Shown: positions 61,730-64,000 of the stretch, one piece after another
How positions within the stretch are numbered: position 1 is the first letter of the stretch
How the letters are laid out: each line of letters begins with the position of its first letter
Assembly: GCA_026874595.1 (NCBI GenBank)
Contig: CM049318.1
Location: forward strand, 52,230,750-52,294,749
DNA length: 64,000 nt
Reading direction: 5' to 3'
From: Sipunculus nudus
Lineage: Eukaryota > Annelida > Sipuncula > Golfingiida > Sipunculidae
Notes under the pieces: generated by a model
What the model saw: the letters and a program-made list of their open reading frames with translations, nothing else
What the model was told of the DNA's origin: nothing
Databases searched by the model: none
Made by a program: the position numbers and the translations under genes

Positions 61730-61890
61730 ACACACTATTTACACAATAATCGTTTACTTAATCCGAGCCTGGATGATAACAACTTGACCAGTTCTTAGTT
61801 TAAATTGACAAGCGTTATATGTATATGTTAAGGAATACTCAAAGCCAGGATAAATTTTAAGGAAATTCTAGAACTTGTAACCAAGAGTAC

Positions 61891-61967
61891 TAGCATGGTT
61901 CCCAGCCTTCCATGCGCTACGCTCCGTGAGCGTAGCGCAAGGCAGGCTGAGAACCATGCTACCACGA
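61891..61967. mobile_element. 77-bp foldback element with 8-bp target duplication
   Basis: Arms TAGCATGGTTCCCAGCC and ATGCGCTACGCTC pair with GAGCGTAGCGCA and GGCTGAGAACCATGCTA around a 4-base loop (CGTG). The direct repeat AAGAGTAC lies at 61883-61890 and 61968-61975. An 8-bp duplication points to hAT-type transposition. Confidence 0.7.
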
Positions 61968-61975
61968 AAGAGTAC

Positions 61976-64000
61976 CCGTCAGCAAAAAATAACGCTATTA
62001 GATACATCAAGCCCACTTAAAGCAACTGACTTGAGCATTACTGATAATTGTTGTAATTCTTTTCAAATCTGTCATTTGTATTTTAAATGATATGTTGCGC
62101 GTCTGACAAAATCAATAATAAAGGTTACTTTGCAAGTAAAGAAAGTATTTCGTATTTGTATAAAATTATTATACATTTATGTTGTTCAAAGTAGGAACGT
62201 GATAAGATATTAACAGGGAAATCGCAATATATATTCATAAATGTTTATGTGATAATTCTAATAAATTCTCCGATTATAGATGGGAACAATCCCGAGATTA
62301 ATTGATTGGACGTCAAGTATCATTACTTTAATACATAAAGAAGTACGAGACTTTGCCTTATAATATACTAAAAATGCAATTTCTCTGATTTGTTTGCACT
62401 GCCTGTGAGTAAAGCTAAGAAATAACGGCGTGTTTAAAGTGTGCCATAGGAAATCAGGCTTTATTAAAAACGTTATTTACAATTGATGTATCAATATCCT
62501 TTCCCTTTCATTTTCTATAAAACCTCTTAGATTCCGGCTGAAGTCAGTTCGCAGTATATTTAAATAACCATGCAGAATACACACGGAGGTACAATTTTGA
62601 ATGATTTATTCAATATCCTCCACCATTTGTTTCTGAAGCTTTAAAGGTGACACATAATATATAACTTATCGGACATTTATAAAACGGTTTACCAATTTCA
62701 GTGAAGCGATATATGCTCTTTTAATAAAGATATGCCAGAATATAATTTTTTTCGGTTACAATCCTCCCATTTGACAATGCGTTACCGGACTGCTCGGCGA
62801 TATTGTGACTGATTGTTTGCAAAAATATGAGAGCTATTTATACATGATTAGACCGAAAACGAGACCAAATTATATCATATTAACATAAGCTATGAAGTTA
62901 CTTTACGGCCGATATTATACTATAGTGCCAATTTTAGCAGAATTTTATAAGCAAATTACACACAACATCACAAATGCCACTTAATTACTACTATCACGTA
63001 TATTTCTATTTTATTCACTTTTTAGTGCGAACAACACCACAAAAAGACGGCGAGATCACAGCATTTCTCCTCCCAGGGGAGTCGGATTCGGAGATGCGTC
63101 ATATATACCTAACAGCGTAATATTGATCTAAGATGTTGTCTAGCCCCATCCATTTCTCGGTCCAGTTAAAATCAGATACAAACACCCATCAATCATTGTA
63201 TTTCTCGTCTTTTATATCCTCCTTCTGTGACATGGGGAGTTGCCGGGACCACGTGACCTGTCCTTGGGTGTCTAGATACCGCTATGAATGAAATATTTTA
63301 TAATTCGTAGAATTAATGTTCCGTCGATCAACTTGAGAAATTCTGGTTGTTCTTTTTCTTTACTTTACCTTTTCTAAGTGGTTATAATTGTCTTCAAGGT
63401 TTATAGACGTGAGAATGACAATGCTTTTGCAAATTGCTTACGTATTTTCATGAAGTATAAATCGGGATTTAGTACAATAGTAATTTTGCATGTAACTGCA
63501 AATATTTCAAGGAAGTCAAGTCAAAAAGCAGATACGGTTATATACTATTAAATGCAAACGTAACTGATAGGAGTGGTCGAAACAAGCGCAAATTCAAGTG
63601 CGCAAACCAATGGATTTGCATTTTAACTCGATCTGATTGCATAACACGTAAATTTCTTGGTAATATTGACAAATAATATCAATATTAATATAAGTAATAT
63701 TAATAAATGACAAAGCAAGTTAAGAATGACTGCAGTGAAAGTATATCAGCGAACGTATTTGCTTTTTAACGTTTTAAAAAAAAAACTTTACACGAGTACT
63801 CTCCTAACAAAAGTACCACCTGGATTATTTAAACCTCATTGTCAGTTGTACATTCGCTTATCCATGTAATTACGAATCCTTATCTTAATCTTTCCTTTGG
63901 ATTTATATAGCCTGACTTTTGATACACAGTGATTTATTGATAGATTATAGTTTTTAAAGTTTCTTTCACGTTTCATCAAGGTTGATGTTAATAAGCCATG
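61976..64000. other. Intergenic, nothing recognised
   Basis: AT-rich, without convincing exons on either strand up to the window edge. Confidence 0.4.

Noticed and set aside
1-64000. CRISPR array, operon or bacterial system
   Set aside because: Spliced genes, microsatellites and retroelements show animal nuclear DNA; tandem repeats lack unique equal-length spacers.
59000-64000. BMI1/PCGF coding exons expected from synteny
   Set aside because: Looked for a RING-type Cys/His exon on the plus strand and found none inside the window.

Overview
This is metazoan nuclear DNA, most likely from a bivalve or another mollusc. The evidence is small exons with GT/AG borders spread over long AT-rich introns, many (TA)n and (CT)n microsatellites, abundant miniature inverted-repeat elements, and a Ty3/gypsy retrotransposon. 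Several long repeat families also recall repeats familiar from bivalve genomes. The species cannot be fixed from the sequence alone.

Two conserved genes were assembled exon by exon, and neither appears as one long open frame. CISD3 (minus strand, 3 coding exons, 30854-35806, 165 aa) encodes a mitochondrial protein with two CDGSH iron-sulfur motifs. COMMD3 (plus strand, 8 coding exons, 35895-57268, 193 aa) encodes a COMM-domain protein. They are head to head, with only 88 bp between the two start codons, so they probably share a bidirectional promoter. In human, CISD3 lies beside PCGF2 (17q12) and COMMD3 beside BMI1/PCGF4 (10p12), two duplicated copies of one ancestral region. Close linkage here fits the arrangement before that duplication and predicts a PCGF gene nearby.

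Layout. 1-8.6 kb: microsatellites, one exon for a secreted protein (3338-3582, minus), a tRNA-like repeat pair (6.25-6.68 kb). 8.65-15.15 kb: a decayed LTR retrotransposon on the minus strand, Ty3/gypsy-type by sequence but with integrase before reverse transcriptase (Gmr1-like order); a solo LTR of the same family lies at 21.55-22.34 kb. 15.15-30.4 kb: composite repeats, including two adjacent 2.4-3.2 kb elements ending in AGCTGAGC. 30.4-57.9 kb: the CISD3/COMMD3 pair, with introns loaded with MITEs, a 289-bp tandem array inside a TIR element, a nested insertion and minisatellites. 57.9-64 kb: further repeats (a TTAA MITE, a tRNA-derived SINE, an 8-bp-TSD foldback) and no recognisable gene.

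A recurring theme is that three sets of tandem repeats carry direct repeats of AGGTCA spaced by one base (DR1), the binding-site layout of RXR/HNF4/COUP-TF nuclear receptors. Some of these lie inside introns of CISD3 and COMMD3.
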